A stretch of 64,000 nt of DNA from Oasisia sp. SBJ-2009. Taxonomy: Eukaryota; Annelida; Polychaeta; Sabellida; Siboglinidae. The stretch covers positions 20,487,402-20,551,401 of the forward strand of contig OZ024865.1 of NCBI GenBank assembly GCA_964017155.1, given 5' to 3'. The notes below the pieces were generated by a model. The model searched no databases. It was not told the origin of the DNA and saw nothing but the letters and a program-made list of their open reading frames with translations. The position numbers were made by a program, and so were the translations under genes. Below, piece by piece: positions 45,894 to 59,964 of this stretch. How positions within the stretch are numbered: position 1 is the first letter of the stretch; the number at the start of each line of letters is the position of its first letter.

Positions 45894-46085
45894 TCATGAC
45901 AGTTCGAAGCCTGTGTTACTGTTGATGGCGTATCTCAGTTTTTCTCTCAGTGTACTCTTGCGCTGGTAGTTGGGAAGTTTGAGCAGATTGAAACATGTCG
46001 ACGATGTCGGAAGTCGACTCACTGGTGCTGTCTTGTGAATGTTGAAGAAACCTTTGAGCACGCTGCCAACCGTGTCACCCGTGTC
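45894..46085 (-). CDS. UBE3B: UBE3B last exon with catalytic cysteine
   Basis: Begins [14 protein letters not shown] after acceptor TCACACAG. The active-site Cys codon (TGT) is at 45993-45995 within [14 protein letters not shown]. Ends in [10 protein letters not shown] and stop, nearly identical to vertebrate UBE3B. Confidence 0.97.
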   Translation of the reverse strand, partial: DTGDTVGSVLKGFFNIHKTAPVSRLPTSSTCFNLLKLPNYQRKSTLREKLRYAINSNTGFELS

Positions 46086-49000
46086 CTGTGTGACACAGAC
46101 ACTGACACAGTTCATAAGGGACAAGGAAATTTTATGATTTCATCAATTTCCATTCGTTAAAAACCAAGGCCTTTAAAACCTTGAATTTTCTGGATGACAT
46201 GAAGGAGGCTGGAATTTTTTTCACACATGAAATGATGGGGAGCTGTAATGTGCAATTCTCTGTCCGCGGGAACTACAAGAGGTGAACCTTGACCCCTCTA
46301 GAGGGGGTCATTGTGACACCTTCTGGAGGAAGAAATTTTAACAGATAAAATGATGTGGTAATTTTTGCCTTGGATTTGTTCTGTGTATGTAAACCTTTAA
46401 GGGTGTGTTATAATGAAACACTCAGGGCAGACACAGAAAGGTCAGCAAAATGACTATTGCACTGATATTTATTAGCTCATGCATCTAGTTTTGTTCTTTA
46501 AAGCAATTTCACTCATTAACAGTGACCTTGCATACAAAAGAGCCAATGCCAGGACTTGCGTCTAGACTACTGGCACTGTGTGTCACAGAAATAGTATCCA
46601 CTGTGAGATACTAAATAAATGGTTGATATTGTTGCGTACCTGGTCGTCGCTCACTTCGACACATCTGATTGAAAATGGCGGCTCGAGATGAGCAAAACCC
46701 AAGAGAGGAGACTTGGAGCAGCTCGTGACGAACTGAAACAGACAGTACACAGCTTACACACCAGGGGAGCTACAGTCACTAGGCGGAGACACGGTGACAA
46801 CATAGTCACGCACTAGAGGGTGACATAGTGATACACTAAAGGGAGGCAAAATCACATTAGAAGGTAGAAAAGGTAAACATAAAGGTACTTTCTTATATAG
46901 TGCCATATCCAGTCCCCAGGACTCATCAAGGGACTTTACATTTTTCTCTCTCAGTCTCTGGCAGATATGTTCAATTAAACACCGTCTCAATTTCACAAGG
47001 AAACATTACCAAAGGGTGACATAGTCACACACCAGAGGGTGACATAGTTACACACTAGAGGGTGACATAGTTAACACTAGAGGGTGACATAGTTACACAC
47101 TAGAGGGTGACATAGTTAACACTAGAGGGTGACATAGTTAACACTAGAGGGTGACATAGTTAACACTAGAGGGTGACATAGTTAACACTAGAGGGTGACA
47201 TAGTTAACACTAGAGGGTGACATAGTTAACACTAGAGGGTGACATAGTTAACACTAGAGGGTGACATAGTTATACACCAGAGGGTGACACAATCACACAT
47301 CAAAGGGGGACATAGTCACACCCAATAAAGTGATAATAGTCACACAGCAGAGGGTGACGTAATCACACACAAGAAGGTGACATAGTCACACACACAAGAA
47401 GGTGACATAGTCACACACACAAGAAGGTGACATAGTCACACACACAAGAAGGTGACATAGTCACACACAAGAGGGTGACATAGTCACACACAAGAAGGTG
47501 ACATAGTCACACACACAAGAAGGTGACATAGTCACACACACAAGAAGGTGACATAGTCACACACACAAGAAGGTGACATAGTCACACACAAGAGGGTGAC
47601 ATAGTCACACACAAGAAGGTGACATAGTCACACACACAAGAAGGTGACATAGTCACACACAAGAAGGTGACATAGTCACACACAAGAAGGTGACATAGTC
47701 ACACACAAGAGGGTGACACACTATATAGTGACATAGTCACACACTACATAGTGACATAGTGATACAGCATAGGACAACTAAGGAAACACAAGAGGGCAAT
47801 GAAGTAACAGAAAAGAGGGTGACAAAGTCACCTGTCAGTTGCATAGACACTCCACAAGAGAAGACACACATTGAGACTATAAGAGAGCAGAATGAGACAC
47901 TAAGAGCAGCATACTGAGACAGGTAGTCTCTGCAGCAGACAGCTTGTAGAGACTTCACTGACACACTACCTTGAGGAAAGCACCCTTCTCTTCCTGGTTG
48001 AAGTCTCGCTTCAGTATGTCCCACAACCAGCTGATCACCCGGTGGTTGTCATGGAAACCACCATAATAATGTGTGTGTCTTCTGCAAGTGACAAAACAAA
48101 CAAACAAACAAACAAACACGTTATCAGGCTGTAACATTTGTTATTAACATACACTAACGCTGTTACTATAAAAAGGAAATAGTTTATTGACAATGTTGAC
48201 GTTTTGAAAGTTGAAATGTAGTTCATTTATGTAAAACATAGATCATGATCATGGTAAACACTATTTGTACAATGTTCCAATTCTCTTACCAATTATGTAT
48301 ATATGGCTTAGACTTAGTAACCCACAAGTTGTGGAAATATATATTTATTTATTTATGTTTAATCCGTCTTTGATAAGACAAATTGATTTCTGTTGGTATA
48401 AGTAAATGTGATTTAAGACCTGTCTACATCGAGTGTTTTATGGGAGATAACGTAGAGCTGTTATATAGTTAAAAATATATATATAAATGCAACTAAATGA
48501 CATGACACGTACCTGAGGTCGTCGAGGTCAAGGTCAGTCGTGTCACCTGATATGAGTTTCTGTAGTTCTGGTGCAGAGAACATGGTGAGCCAGTCTGGTG
48601 TGATGATGGACTTGAAGCCGTGTAGGAAGGCTGTGGTCTGTTCTCGCGTCTGGATGGCCATCTTGAAGTGGGCCATCAGGTGCACGTAGCTGATCCTGGC
48701 AAACGAAACGGTTCACAGTAAGACAGAAAGTCATGCTGACATACTCTGACTACAAACTTACACACTGAAATCATTTGAATAACTGTAAAGAATCATCATA
48801 GAATGCTGATGTTTGATATTAAATGAAATGACTTTCATTCAGGCTTAGCCCCTGCATCATTAGATGAGTTTTAAAATTGAGAGTATCAGCATGTTAACAA
48901 CATAACCACTGATGTTTGTTGCCAGACCAAACTACTCAGTAGCAGTTACCAGTCTGCCCCTTATCAAACTTAACATATTCGGGACTGTCCCAAATATGTT

Positions 49001-52000
49001 AAGTTTGATAAGTCTGACTTTGGGAACCCTTGGATGTTTTCTAAAAGCAAGACATTGACTAACCTGTTCTCGCTGGTGACCGGCATCATCTGACCACCGG
49101 GCACCAGCTCATGTGTCACAATCTTGCCCATCACGTCCTCGTCGTAGGAGAAGGTCAACTCAAGGTCATCGATCCCATCCTCACAATGCTAAAGGTTAAA
49201 CATGGTATATTGTGAGTCTGATGAGTGATGACAATAGCTGATATTCTAAGGTGAATTTTTTAATGGACTGGTAACAATGAGCAAATGGATATAAATAGAA
49301 AATAAGAATATGTATATCTGGATTTTATTTATTATTGTCAATTTGAATTAGCAGCCACCAAGACAAATAACTGAATATAATAACAATAGAGTGATACAAA
49401 TAATAATACAAGTACTAATTTTCTTTAGACAATTTTCTTTAGATGCTAACTAAAACAATACAAAGAGATGTCTCCACATAACACATTTACTCAGCCTAAA
49501 ATGACACTGATTGTTACTGTTAGGTAGTGTATCTTCAATATGAAACACCACAGAAAAATTGAAATTTGCAAAGGTACTCAAATATGTTTATTGGGTAAGG
49601 TTGTGATCAAACAGTCTACCGGTAGTTTTTTTTTTCATTTAATTCATATCATGCACTGAACGGCGCGTGCAATGATGTGGAGAACTATAATGCAATGAGA
49701 CCTATTTCATGATAGAGGGTTATATTTTGTTATTTCCACTCTAGTTTCAACTCTGTTGAAGTCGTCTTATGTCTGCTGTATACCTGTGTCATTACAAACA
49801 ATGTCTACAGGACATACCTTGATGTACGTCAGACTTCGATACAGTTCAGGATCAAGCGAAGGTAGTTCATCAATTGAACTGTAGGTGGCCGAGCGCTGGT
49901 GCCCGAGGATTTGTGAGAGGAAGAAAGATGCAAATGGCACCTCAACGACTATGCCCTAGATAACAGAGTCATAAGTGTTCCGTCAACTGCAATATTAAGT
50001 GGTAATTATTAGCAGAAATTCACTGAATCACTAGTTACTCCAGCCAGGTTTTATCACAAGAGTGGGAACTTGAAATGTACTTTAATTTTGTATAACATAC
50101 TAACTAGTATGTGCAATTTTTTAAATAAATTGTATGAATAACCAAACCTACCCAGTATCCACAACATCATTTGCACAATCTAAATATACGATATGAATAC
50201 TCAAACCTACCCAGTAACCAAGACAACCTACTAACTTGTTTGTGCATTTTTTAGCATCTTTATGCAGTTCAATAAGCTACATAACAGATGCACATGACAG
50301 TAAATGACAGTGAATTAATTTGTTTAGATTGCCTGTCGGTTGTTAAACAAATAAATTCCCAGCAATAGTATGTTTATAAAATATGAGACAGTTGTTATCA
50401 AGACATGAGGCACAAACCTCGTACACGGCCTTCGCAAGAATTCTCCCTACGAACTCAAAGAGAGCGAGATGATTCTCCTGGATGAAGGACAGTGGTGATG
50501 GATACAGCTTGTGTTCACTTGTTGCCTAGAACACAGCCTCCGTATCAATCACAACACATGGCCTACTTATCAATCACTACAACACACAGCCTCTATATCA
50601 ATCACTACAACACACGGCCTCCATATCAATCACTACAACACACGGCCTCCATATCAATCACTACAACACACGGCCTCCATATCAATAACTACAACACATG
50701 GCCTCCGTATCAATCACCACTACACACAGCCTCTGTATCAATCACTACTACACACAGCCTCTGTATCAATCACTACAACACACGACCTCCATATCAATCA
50801 CTACAACACACTGCCTCCGTATTAATGACTTCAACATACGGCCTCTGTATCAATGACTATAACACACGGGCTCCGTATCAATCACTACAACACATGGCCT
50901 CCGTATCAATCACTACAACACACGGCCTCTGTATCAATCACTACAACACACGACCTCCGTATCAGTCACTACAACACACGGCCTCCGTATCAATCACTAC
51001 AACACACGGCCTCCGTATCAATCACTACAACGCACGGCCTCCGTATCAATCACTACAACGCACGGCCTCCGTATCAATCACTACAACACACGGCCTCCGT
51101 ATCAATCACTACAACGCACGGCCTCCGTATCAATCACAACACACGGCCTCCATATCAATCACTACAACACACGGGTAAACACAACACATTGGGTAAATTA
51201 ATTCACTCTACACTGCTTCAGTTCACGTAGCTGTGTGAATGAACACCTGGCTATAGACAGTGGTAAATATGTGTACATGAATAGCCCTTGCATTAACTGC
51301 AGTACGGCTAAATGCAGAAGTCAAGTTGGCAACCCATCATCTTTCAACCAGCTGGTGGAGTAGGAGGTGTTATTAAGACTGATGCAGTAAGAGGTGTTAC
51401 AGCTGTATTAAGACTGATGCAGTAAGAGGTGTTACAGCTGTATTAAGACTGATGCAGTAAGAGGTGTTACAGCTGTATTAAGACTGATGCACCTGACTAA
51501 CAACAGGACATATAATAGCTTCAACACTGCACAAGAAACTGACAGCACAATGATACAATGTGACACTCACCTTGAACAGATTTAAGGACGGATCAAAGAC
51601 TCTTTTAATGGTTTCTTCAAGGAATTCTTTAAACACGCCATCCTGGTCTATACCAGCCTCATCCAAACCCTGCAACAGACGTGACGTGACGTTTAGTCTT
51701 GATACAGAGCATGACACAATTCAGCATGGAATGTGATGCAGAAATAAATAGATTACCCTCTTCTGTTACAGTATTATGTCTTTGATATCTTACATCTCCC
51801 TATTCCCATCTAATACTTACTTCTCCAGGAAGTATTCAGCCCCACAGAAGTTACCAAACAAAAGCTGTGTGTTCATATAGTTCAGCTAGCTTAATCCCCC
51901 TTACTTACTCAGTTAGTTATTTCTACAATATTACCATTGTTTATTTAGAACAATGATGTAAAATTAGACTAATATTTTATAAACTTAAAAAAACATTATT

Positions 52001-55000
52001 TAAATAAAACTAATACCAGAAAATCGCTAAATTAAAGTTTCCAAACCTTTACTTTATATGTGAAAACTCACTATTTTTTCATTCTCAGCGTATAGATGGA
52101 TAAAATATTACAATAGTAGATTTTAATGATGAAATTTCTCCAAATCATAGATTTCCCCAGGATTGGTATTATTGCATCTGCCCTGAAACCTTTCATAAAT
52201 TTAATGTAGATTCTGCACTAGCACTGACACAGTGTCTTCCTCTGGTGTCAACGAGTGCTGCAGAAAGAGAAAGTGAAAGTGGTCACTCACCTGTTCATTC
52301 ACAAACTTCACCCTGATGGTGCCCTTGAGGGCTGTAGGGGGGAGGAGGGCCAGTTGTCTGTAGCCATCCTACAGACAGTCACAGGGTCACCGCCAGGGGG
52401 AGCTACTGGTAACAGTTCTGGTACTGTGATATTATTTTGGTAACTTCACTACGGTTGTAATACTATTGTCATTACTACGATACTGTCATACCATTGTGGA
52501 ACCTCATTGATAACAAAATAATTATAAAACAAAATGGAAGCAGTGCGCTTCTAGCTGTATGTTTGTGAGTCACAAACAGCGGCTGGGATGTTTGTCAACT
52601 TTCATTACTGTCAATAGTTTCATGGACCATTATTTAGTTTGTGATCACACCAAATAATCTTTAATGAAGTATGTTATTCAGGAATACGATGTTGATTTTA
52701 ACATTGTCAAAATATAACTAAACACTAGCTTAGTAAAAAAAATTGATGACCTTATGAGAATGGCCAGAAAGTCAAATTTAGTATTCAGTAAGCAAGCATG
52801 TACACACAATGGAGAGCTTAAATGTGTGTACACCATACTGCACAAACACTGAGTAGGCTCCATCCTGAAGCAATCTTAGAAATAGTCTCTTGTTTGTTCC
52901 GACTTACCTCAACAATTCTTGACCGGTGAACCGTGATAAGTGTCGACTGAGGCGTGACTGACATCGACTCAGTGAGACCAAGGGCCACTTTCTCTTTCAT
53001 TACATACGAGCGAAACAAAATCACCCTCTGTGAAACAGGAAAATCATGTACAGATGGTGCTGTCCTCTAATGGTGTAATTATAATGGCAAAGGCAAAATA
53101 GTAAAAAGTAGTCAATGAACTTAGAAGTTTATACTACAATTATAATCAGAAGTGCGACATCCACCAGGTTTATCCTTAAAAGGCATGTTTACAAATATAA
53201 CGTTTGATCTACTGGATGTTTATGCCAATTTTATCTGTCAGATGACCTGCCCAAATCCTGTCTCAACAAAACAACCGTGCTCTTTCCTTTTACTGCAAAT
53301 AACAAATCTGAGCCAGTATTTTCAATGAAAAATATGACTGAAGAAAAGTGTTCCATTGCTTCCAGTTTGTTATGGCAAATTTTTATGACTTGGAACATAA
53401 TTTACATTAAAACAGAATATGCCAAATACAAACTGTTTTTTTCTTCTAATTACGTATTGTATAGGGGAATCGGCAAAAAATGACAGTTCTGGTTATAAAT
53501 GAGTGTTGTATACGACACCTATGTCTCGGTGTGGAATGATGTGACATGTGTGGCTATAAACGAGTGTGTTATATGACACCTACGTCTCGGTGTGGAACAA
53601 TGTCACATGTCTGGCTATAAATGAGTGTGTTATATGACACCTACGTCTCGGTGTGGAATGATGTGACATGTGTGGCTATAAACGAGTGTGTTATGTGACA
53701 TGTCTGGTTATAAATGTGTGCGTTACATGACACCTACGTCTCGGTGTGGAATGATGTGACATGTCTGGCTATAAACGAGTGTGTTATGTGACATGTCTGG
53801 TTATAAATGTGTGCGTTACACGACACCTACGTCTCGGTGTGGAATGATGTCACATGTCTGGTTATAAATGAGTGTGTTATATGACACCTACGTCTCGGTG
53901 TGGAACAATGTCACATGTCTGGTTATAAATGAGTGTGTTATATGACACCTACGTCTCGGTGTGGAATAATGTCACATGTCTGGTTATAAATGAGTGTGTT
54001 ATATGACACCTACATCGCGGTTTGGAATAATGTCACATGTCTGGTTATAAATGAGTGGGTTATATGACACCTACGTCTCGGTGTGGAATAATGTCACGTC
54101 TGGTTATAAATGAGTGTGTTACACGACACCTACGTCTCGGTGTGGAATAATGTCACATGTCTGGTTATAAATGAGTGTGTTATATGACACCTACGTCTCG
54201 GTGTGGAATAATGTCACGTCTGGTTATAAATGAGTGTGTTACACGACACCTACGTCTCGGTGTGGAATAATGTCACATGTCTGGTTATAAATGAGTGTGT
54301 TATATGACACCTACGTCTCGGTGTGGAATGATATGTGGGACGCGCTGCAGGAGAAACTGGGCCGCTTTCTTGCCTCGGTCCAGTTCTGCAATGAAGAAGC
54401 TGGGCTTGACGTCCCTACAAGGAACAAGAGAACGCGTCTGATCAGAGACAGCAGCAACTCACACCAGATGGCACCAGGAGTTGCATACTGTGGCGCCACC
54501 AGTGAGGTGACAGCAAAATATTGTGAAACAATTAACTTGTCAACTGCCACACTTGTTAGCCTCAGTTACCCAGGTTCAATAATGTTGTGCCATTATTATT
54601 AGGTGCATTTGACCTATCTTTTGAACAAATGAATGACTTGTGAAATGTATTTGACCTGCCAAAAATGACGTGTTAGGTACTTGACCCACCAGTTGACCTC
54701 ATAAACCTGTGAGGTCTATCTGACTTACTTATCTTGACCTACCATATGAGCCAGTGACCGGTGGGGTGTCTTGACCTACCATATGAGCCAGTGACCAGTG
54801 GGGTGTCTTGACCTACCGTATGAGCCAGTGACCGATGGGGTGTCTTGACCTACCGTATGAGCCAGTGACCAGTGGGGTGTCTTGACCTACCATATGAGCC
54901 AGTGACCGGTGGGGTGTCTTGACCTACCGTATGAGCCAGTGACCACTGGGTGTGTAGCTGCGCCGACAGTCTCGTTCATACAGAATCATGAGCAGCGAGT

Positions 55001-58000
55001 GGACAGAGTTGAAGAGAGGGTCAGAGATGGCCACCTTCACATCTGTGACACGGAGACATACATGACAACTTGACACTGGTTGTGACTGCTTGACATGGTG
55101 ATTATATAACAGCTTGACACTAGACATGACAGATTGACATTATGTAACAACTTGACATTGTACATGACAAATTGACATTATTATAACAATAATTGTGTGT
55201 GACTGTGCGTTGGAGACTGCAGTGAGAGAGGTAGGGATTTGATGGATATTTTTAGATATGTTGGAAGTTTTATAATACCCCTGGTAGTAACATGATATAT
55301 GACGGACTCATACTAGTCAAGTTTGCTGCATAACAGTACTATTGCAATTTTTAATGCATACATTACATATATAGAAGAATATGGCAAAGATCACAAATAT
55401 GATAAAAACAGCAGTGACACATTTGAGCTAAGGTTGTGAGAAACAGAAGTAGCCCCCAAAGTCTGCCCCAGAAGGCGCCTGCTGCCGTACCAAGGTGATG
55501 CAGCCAGAGGATGCGGAAGACAAAGTGATTCAGCAGGTTGCTGATGGCCTGTAAGTTGTCTGCCGAGAATGGTTTGTGTTGTTCATACATCTCAATGTCA
55601 TCTATGATCCTGCAAGTGACAGCAAAGATGTGAACCTGAGACCCACTTCAAAGTCATATTTCAGAATTATCAAACAAAGCACTGCACTGCTACTTCGTAA
55701 CTTATAACTGGTTTACCCCAGAGCAAAAGCACCGACATGGTCATCTGTACAGTAATTTGAATTTAAATTAATTGGGTTAAATTTGTAGGTGAGAGATGAC
55801 TGGTCCAGGTGAGAGGGACGTGAATGAACATAAACGAGGTGAGTGGACAGAGTCTGAGAGGAGATGCACTTACAATGATCCACAGTCTGATGAATGTTAA
55901 AGTTGTCCACTGCTGCTGTTTCTAACTGCTCTAGACTCATCACAGAACTATGACACAAGTAACACACTAAACACAGTCATGAACTGTTGACATAACTGTT
56001 AAATTGGCAACATAAACCATGATAACGGTGACTTAACTATATGACTAGTTATATAGTCATGACAATGGTGACAACATAGCAATACTTATAATGACATAAC
56101 CACAAGTCACTATTAGGATGGTTTGATAATGATGAAATAACCGTGACATTGGTGACACGTCTATGACATAGGTAAGTTAACATAGTCATAATGATGACAA
56201 CTTTGAATCAACACAACCATCACATCAAATAATGACAGTACAATCAAGACACAAGTAACAAAACCATGACATAGACGACACTACAACTTGCGACATTCTG
56301 TAAAATATTAGTGACATGCAAAACACTGGTGACACAGTGGTGACACTGACGTGATGACGTGACTGGCAATGTCACAGCTGAGACGCAGCATGCAGAAGAC
56401 AGGGTGACTTGTGTCATTTGGTGTCATAGCGATGACGTCAAGGAAGACCCGCAGTCCACAGTCGGTGACCCCGAGGTCAGTGAGCAGCTTCCAGAGTCGT
56501 GGCAGGACGATGTCTTGACAGCTGAGACCTGGGGGGACGTCACGACAACACTGCACTTCACAGTCATCAACACAGGACCATGTACAGTGTACTTGTGTAC
56601 TTGTTGACATAACTAACGTGGCTGCTTTGATAGTGACATTTTATGTTGTAATGGGGATCACCTGACCCACCTTATATGGGATATTAATAACAAAATGGGC
56701 AAATATAAATGTGTATATGTCCTTATGTTATACACTGTATATGTAATTGCCATATTTACATGTCATATATGCCTGTATAGATGGAGTCAAATAAACGTTC
56801 TGCCCTGCCCTGCCCTGCCCTGCCCTGCCCTGCCCTGCCCTGCCCTGCCCTGCCCTGCCCTGCCCTGCCCTGCCCTGCCCTGCCCTGCCCTGCCCTGCCC
56901 TGCCCTGCCCTGCCCTGCCCTGCCCTGCCCTGCCCTGCCCTGCCCTGCCCTGCCCTGCCCTGCCCTGCCCTGCCCTGCCCTGCCATCAATTTGACCTTGA
57001 CCAACCTGCCAAAATGTCTGTCTTCAGTTGGGCAAGTGTCTGGATGGAGGTGAGATACATGTCACATGCCACGCAAGTGGACATCACAACTGGACTGGTC
57101 AGTTTCACATGGGCTGTACTCTGTTTTGAGGTAGTTGCTTTCTCCAGGACCTTCTTGAAGATACCTGCAGGCAAGAAACAGCTTCTGGAAGTTAGCTAGA
57201 AATTGCATTCTAAGAACTGCTAATTGCACTATACCATGTAATGCAAGTTCAAATATAGCCAAAGTGTGCGAAGGCAGCACCAGGCCTGGTCACTACTGGG
57301 CTCTTCTTTTTCTCTTCCCTCAGATACTGGACGGGGCCCTTTGCAGGGCGTTTAAAGTCCAACGACAATTTGTGAGTCCACTACAGGTTACACATTTACT
57401 CCCTGTGTAGGATCTTTTACTTCCCCTGGCATAGACACCAGACAGAAGGGACCACAGGCTTTTAGTGTCTCTTCCAAAAGACACAGGCAAATGTGGGGTG
57501 AACGAAATTGCCAAAGTTTCGAAACGGTGTTAGTTAGGGTTGAACCACCGTCCCCTCGATTGACAGTTCGGTGCTCTACCGCACAACCACCGCTCCCCAC
57601 TTGGTCTCAGTCAAGATGGTCTTATGTACTTCCACTCAGCCAGCCCCGTTTGCAGAATGCAGTGGAGACCAACAGTGTATGATATTTCACTAATTGTCCA
57701 GAATATTAATTTTCTATGTTTCTCACCTACAGGTAGCAATATATCTTTAACCCACAGTGTCTCTTCCACAGGCAAATGTGGGGTCAATTGTATTGTCATA
57801 AAATTTTAAACATAATTAAATGAACATGAAAATGAACACACAATATGCACAGAAAACCAACAGTCTGGAGTATACTATTAAAAACCTGCAGGCAACTTTC
57901 TAGTTTTACACGGGTCTAATGTGTTGTTTACGCACTTTTACGTTCTGTACTGTGTTCAGACTTTGCCATCTGAGATGCCACCTGCTGGTCATTGTAGGCG

Positions 58001-59788
58001 AACAGATCCTCGAAGAGAAGGTGGATCATCTTCACGTTCCACAGCAGTCGAAGTTGCTTCACCACAAATGGCATGGCTTCGTGTAACCTACATTTTGACA
58101 AAAACAGGAGTAAGTGAAGAAGTTCATCAGATCAAAAAATTTAACGGTGAAAATCTTCATTTTAAAGTTCTTTGCAGACAATCCATTATTCAAGTGACTT
58201 TCATTTTCAGACAACCGTGGCAATCCAATTTCCCAGAGCCACTTAGGCCATCTAGGATTACTCATCTGCAGATGTTCACTAAAATTAACAGAACATTACA
58301 ACAAAATGTTAAACCACGTATGACAGCAGCGGAACCCATTACCAAAAGTGAAAGTGATAACCGTTTGACATATCAAATATGTAAACATAAAAATGAAAGC
58401 CATATCTTATTATCAAAAGCAAAAGTAACTGACACTTCTCTAAGTGACTGCTCAGTCAGTGACTCATCATCACAAGTGAAAGCTCTGCAATCCACTGTCA
58501 AAACTGTTACTAACAATGATGGCAGTGGGATCAATTGTACAAAGTGAAAGTATTGACTGCCAGGAATAAGAATGAAGGTCGTGACCCTGACCTCTGGTCG
58601 GCGCGCTGTGAGAACCAGCCCAGGACGGGGTGCCAGTGGGTGAGACTTGACTTGTTGCTCTTCACATACGTCTGACATCGATTCAGCAGCCGTGTGACAA
58701 CTCTCTGCAACAACAGGTCATACTCTATCACACCGGCCACATTTCTGGGCTTAAATTCTGTAATTTTACTTTAAATTACAGTACATTGAAAATTCTACAA
58801 GACAGTTCTGTCCACATTCTGTTTTTTAATATCTTTCTACAAGCCTGTCTGGTTTATTTTCCTTATGCATTCTATGTTCGTGCTAAGTGAAATTGTGAGA
58901 CCATCTGACCTACTTGTTTATAAATGTTGTTGTTTTCTTACTGTCTCCATGACAACTTAAAACAACAACAAAGTCTTCTGTGTGACCTAGAGCAAAACAA
59001 ACCAACATGACTCGATCATGACTTACCATGAAGTCTTCTGTGTGCTCCACTAGACCCTAGAGCAAAACAAACAATATGACTCAATCAAATTATCACCTAA
59101 ATCAATATATTTTACAATAATCTATCATAGTAATTACTTCACACACATTACACATGCTGAATTAATATAAAAACTATTTTGTTGCATTAGATGCAGTTAT
59201 TGCATTACATTTTAAATTGCTTTATATGCCATTCAGATGGTAACTGTTAGTTTGAACTGGACAAATTCAACATTAGGACGGTGAAATCAATATAAAATAG
59301 CATCTCTGTAATATGGAATCTGCTATCAACCAACATGGCATGCAGCAACAGTAACCAGAGCTGATTCATCCGAGCTGGGGTTCTTTAGCACACAGCACCC
59401 TCACATAGATGGTATAAAAACTTAAAACAGATACTGTACTAAACATAGAGACATCCAAGATTGAGCAAGATCTGTGTGCATTTGGTTCCATCGGAAGAGT
59501 CTCCTACCTAACAGCTCTGATGTGGCCTTGTCAGAAGTGATATTATGGCATCATTTCACAAAATTACATCTGCAGACATTTCGCAAAGCAAAATTACAAT
59601 ATGGGATAAATATTTGAGACATGATTTATTTCAACATATATTTGCAGAAAGGATGACCTACCTCCATTTCTGAGTTTCCTAGCTGGATCAAATTTGCTGA
59701 AATCCAAATATAATTGTAGTTAGAATAAAGATTCATGGTTTTGTTTGTTACAGAAATACTGCACAATGTATCGGTGTGTGTTGGTATC

Positions 59789-59852
<64 letters not shown>

Positions 59853-59870
59853 TGTGTGTGTGTCTGTCTG

Positions 59871-59964
<94 letters not shown>

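Noticed and set aside
46994..47765. CRISPR-like regular repeats
   Set aside because: Units are contiguous with no unique spacers, in an animal gene intron; an ordinary minisatellite.
50492..51230. 228-codon plus-strand ORF of SITTTHG repeats
   Set aside because: Translated 28-bp minisatellite antisense to UBE3B.
55860..55947. Possible UBE3B exon encoding [19 protein letters not shown]
   Set aside because: Exon 56528-56351 joins exon 55609-55491 directly with exact phase and homology (IDDIEMYEQ), leaving no room for it.
57921..58547. 208-codon plus-strand ORF
   Set aside because: Antisense to UBE3B exon 58087-57942 and then AT-rich intron; no domain recognised.
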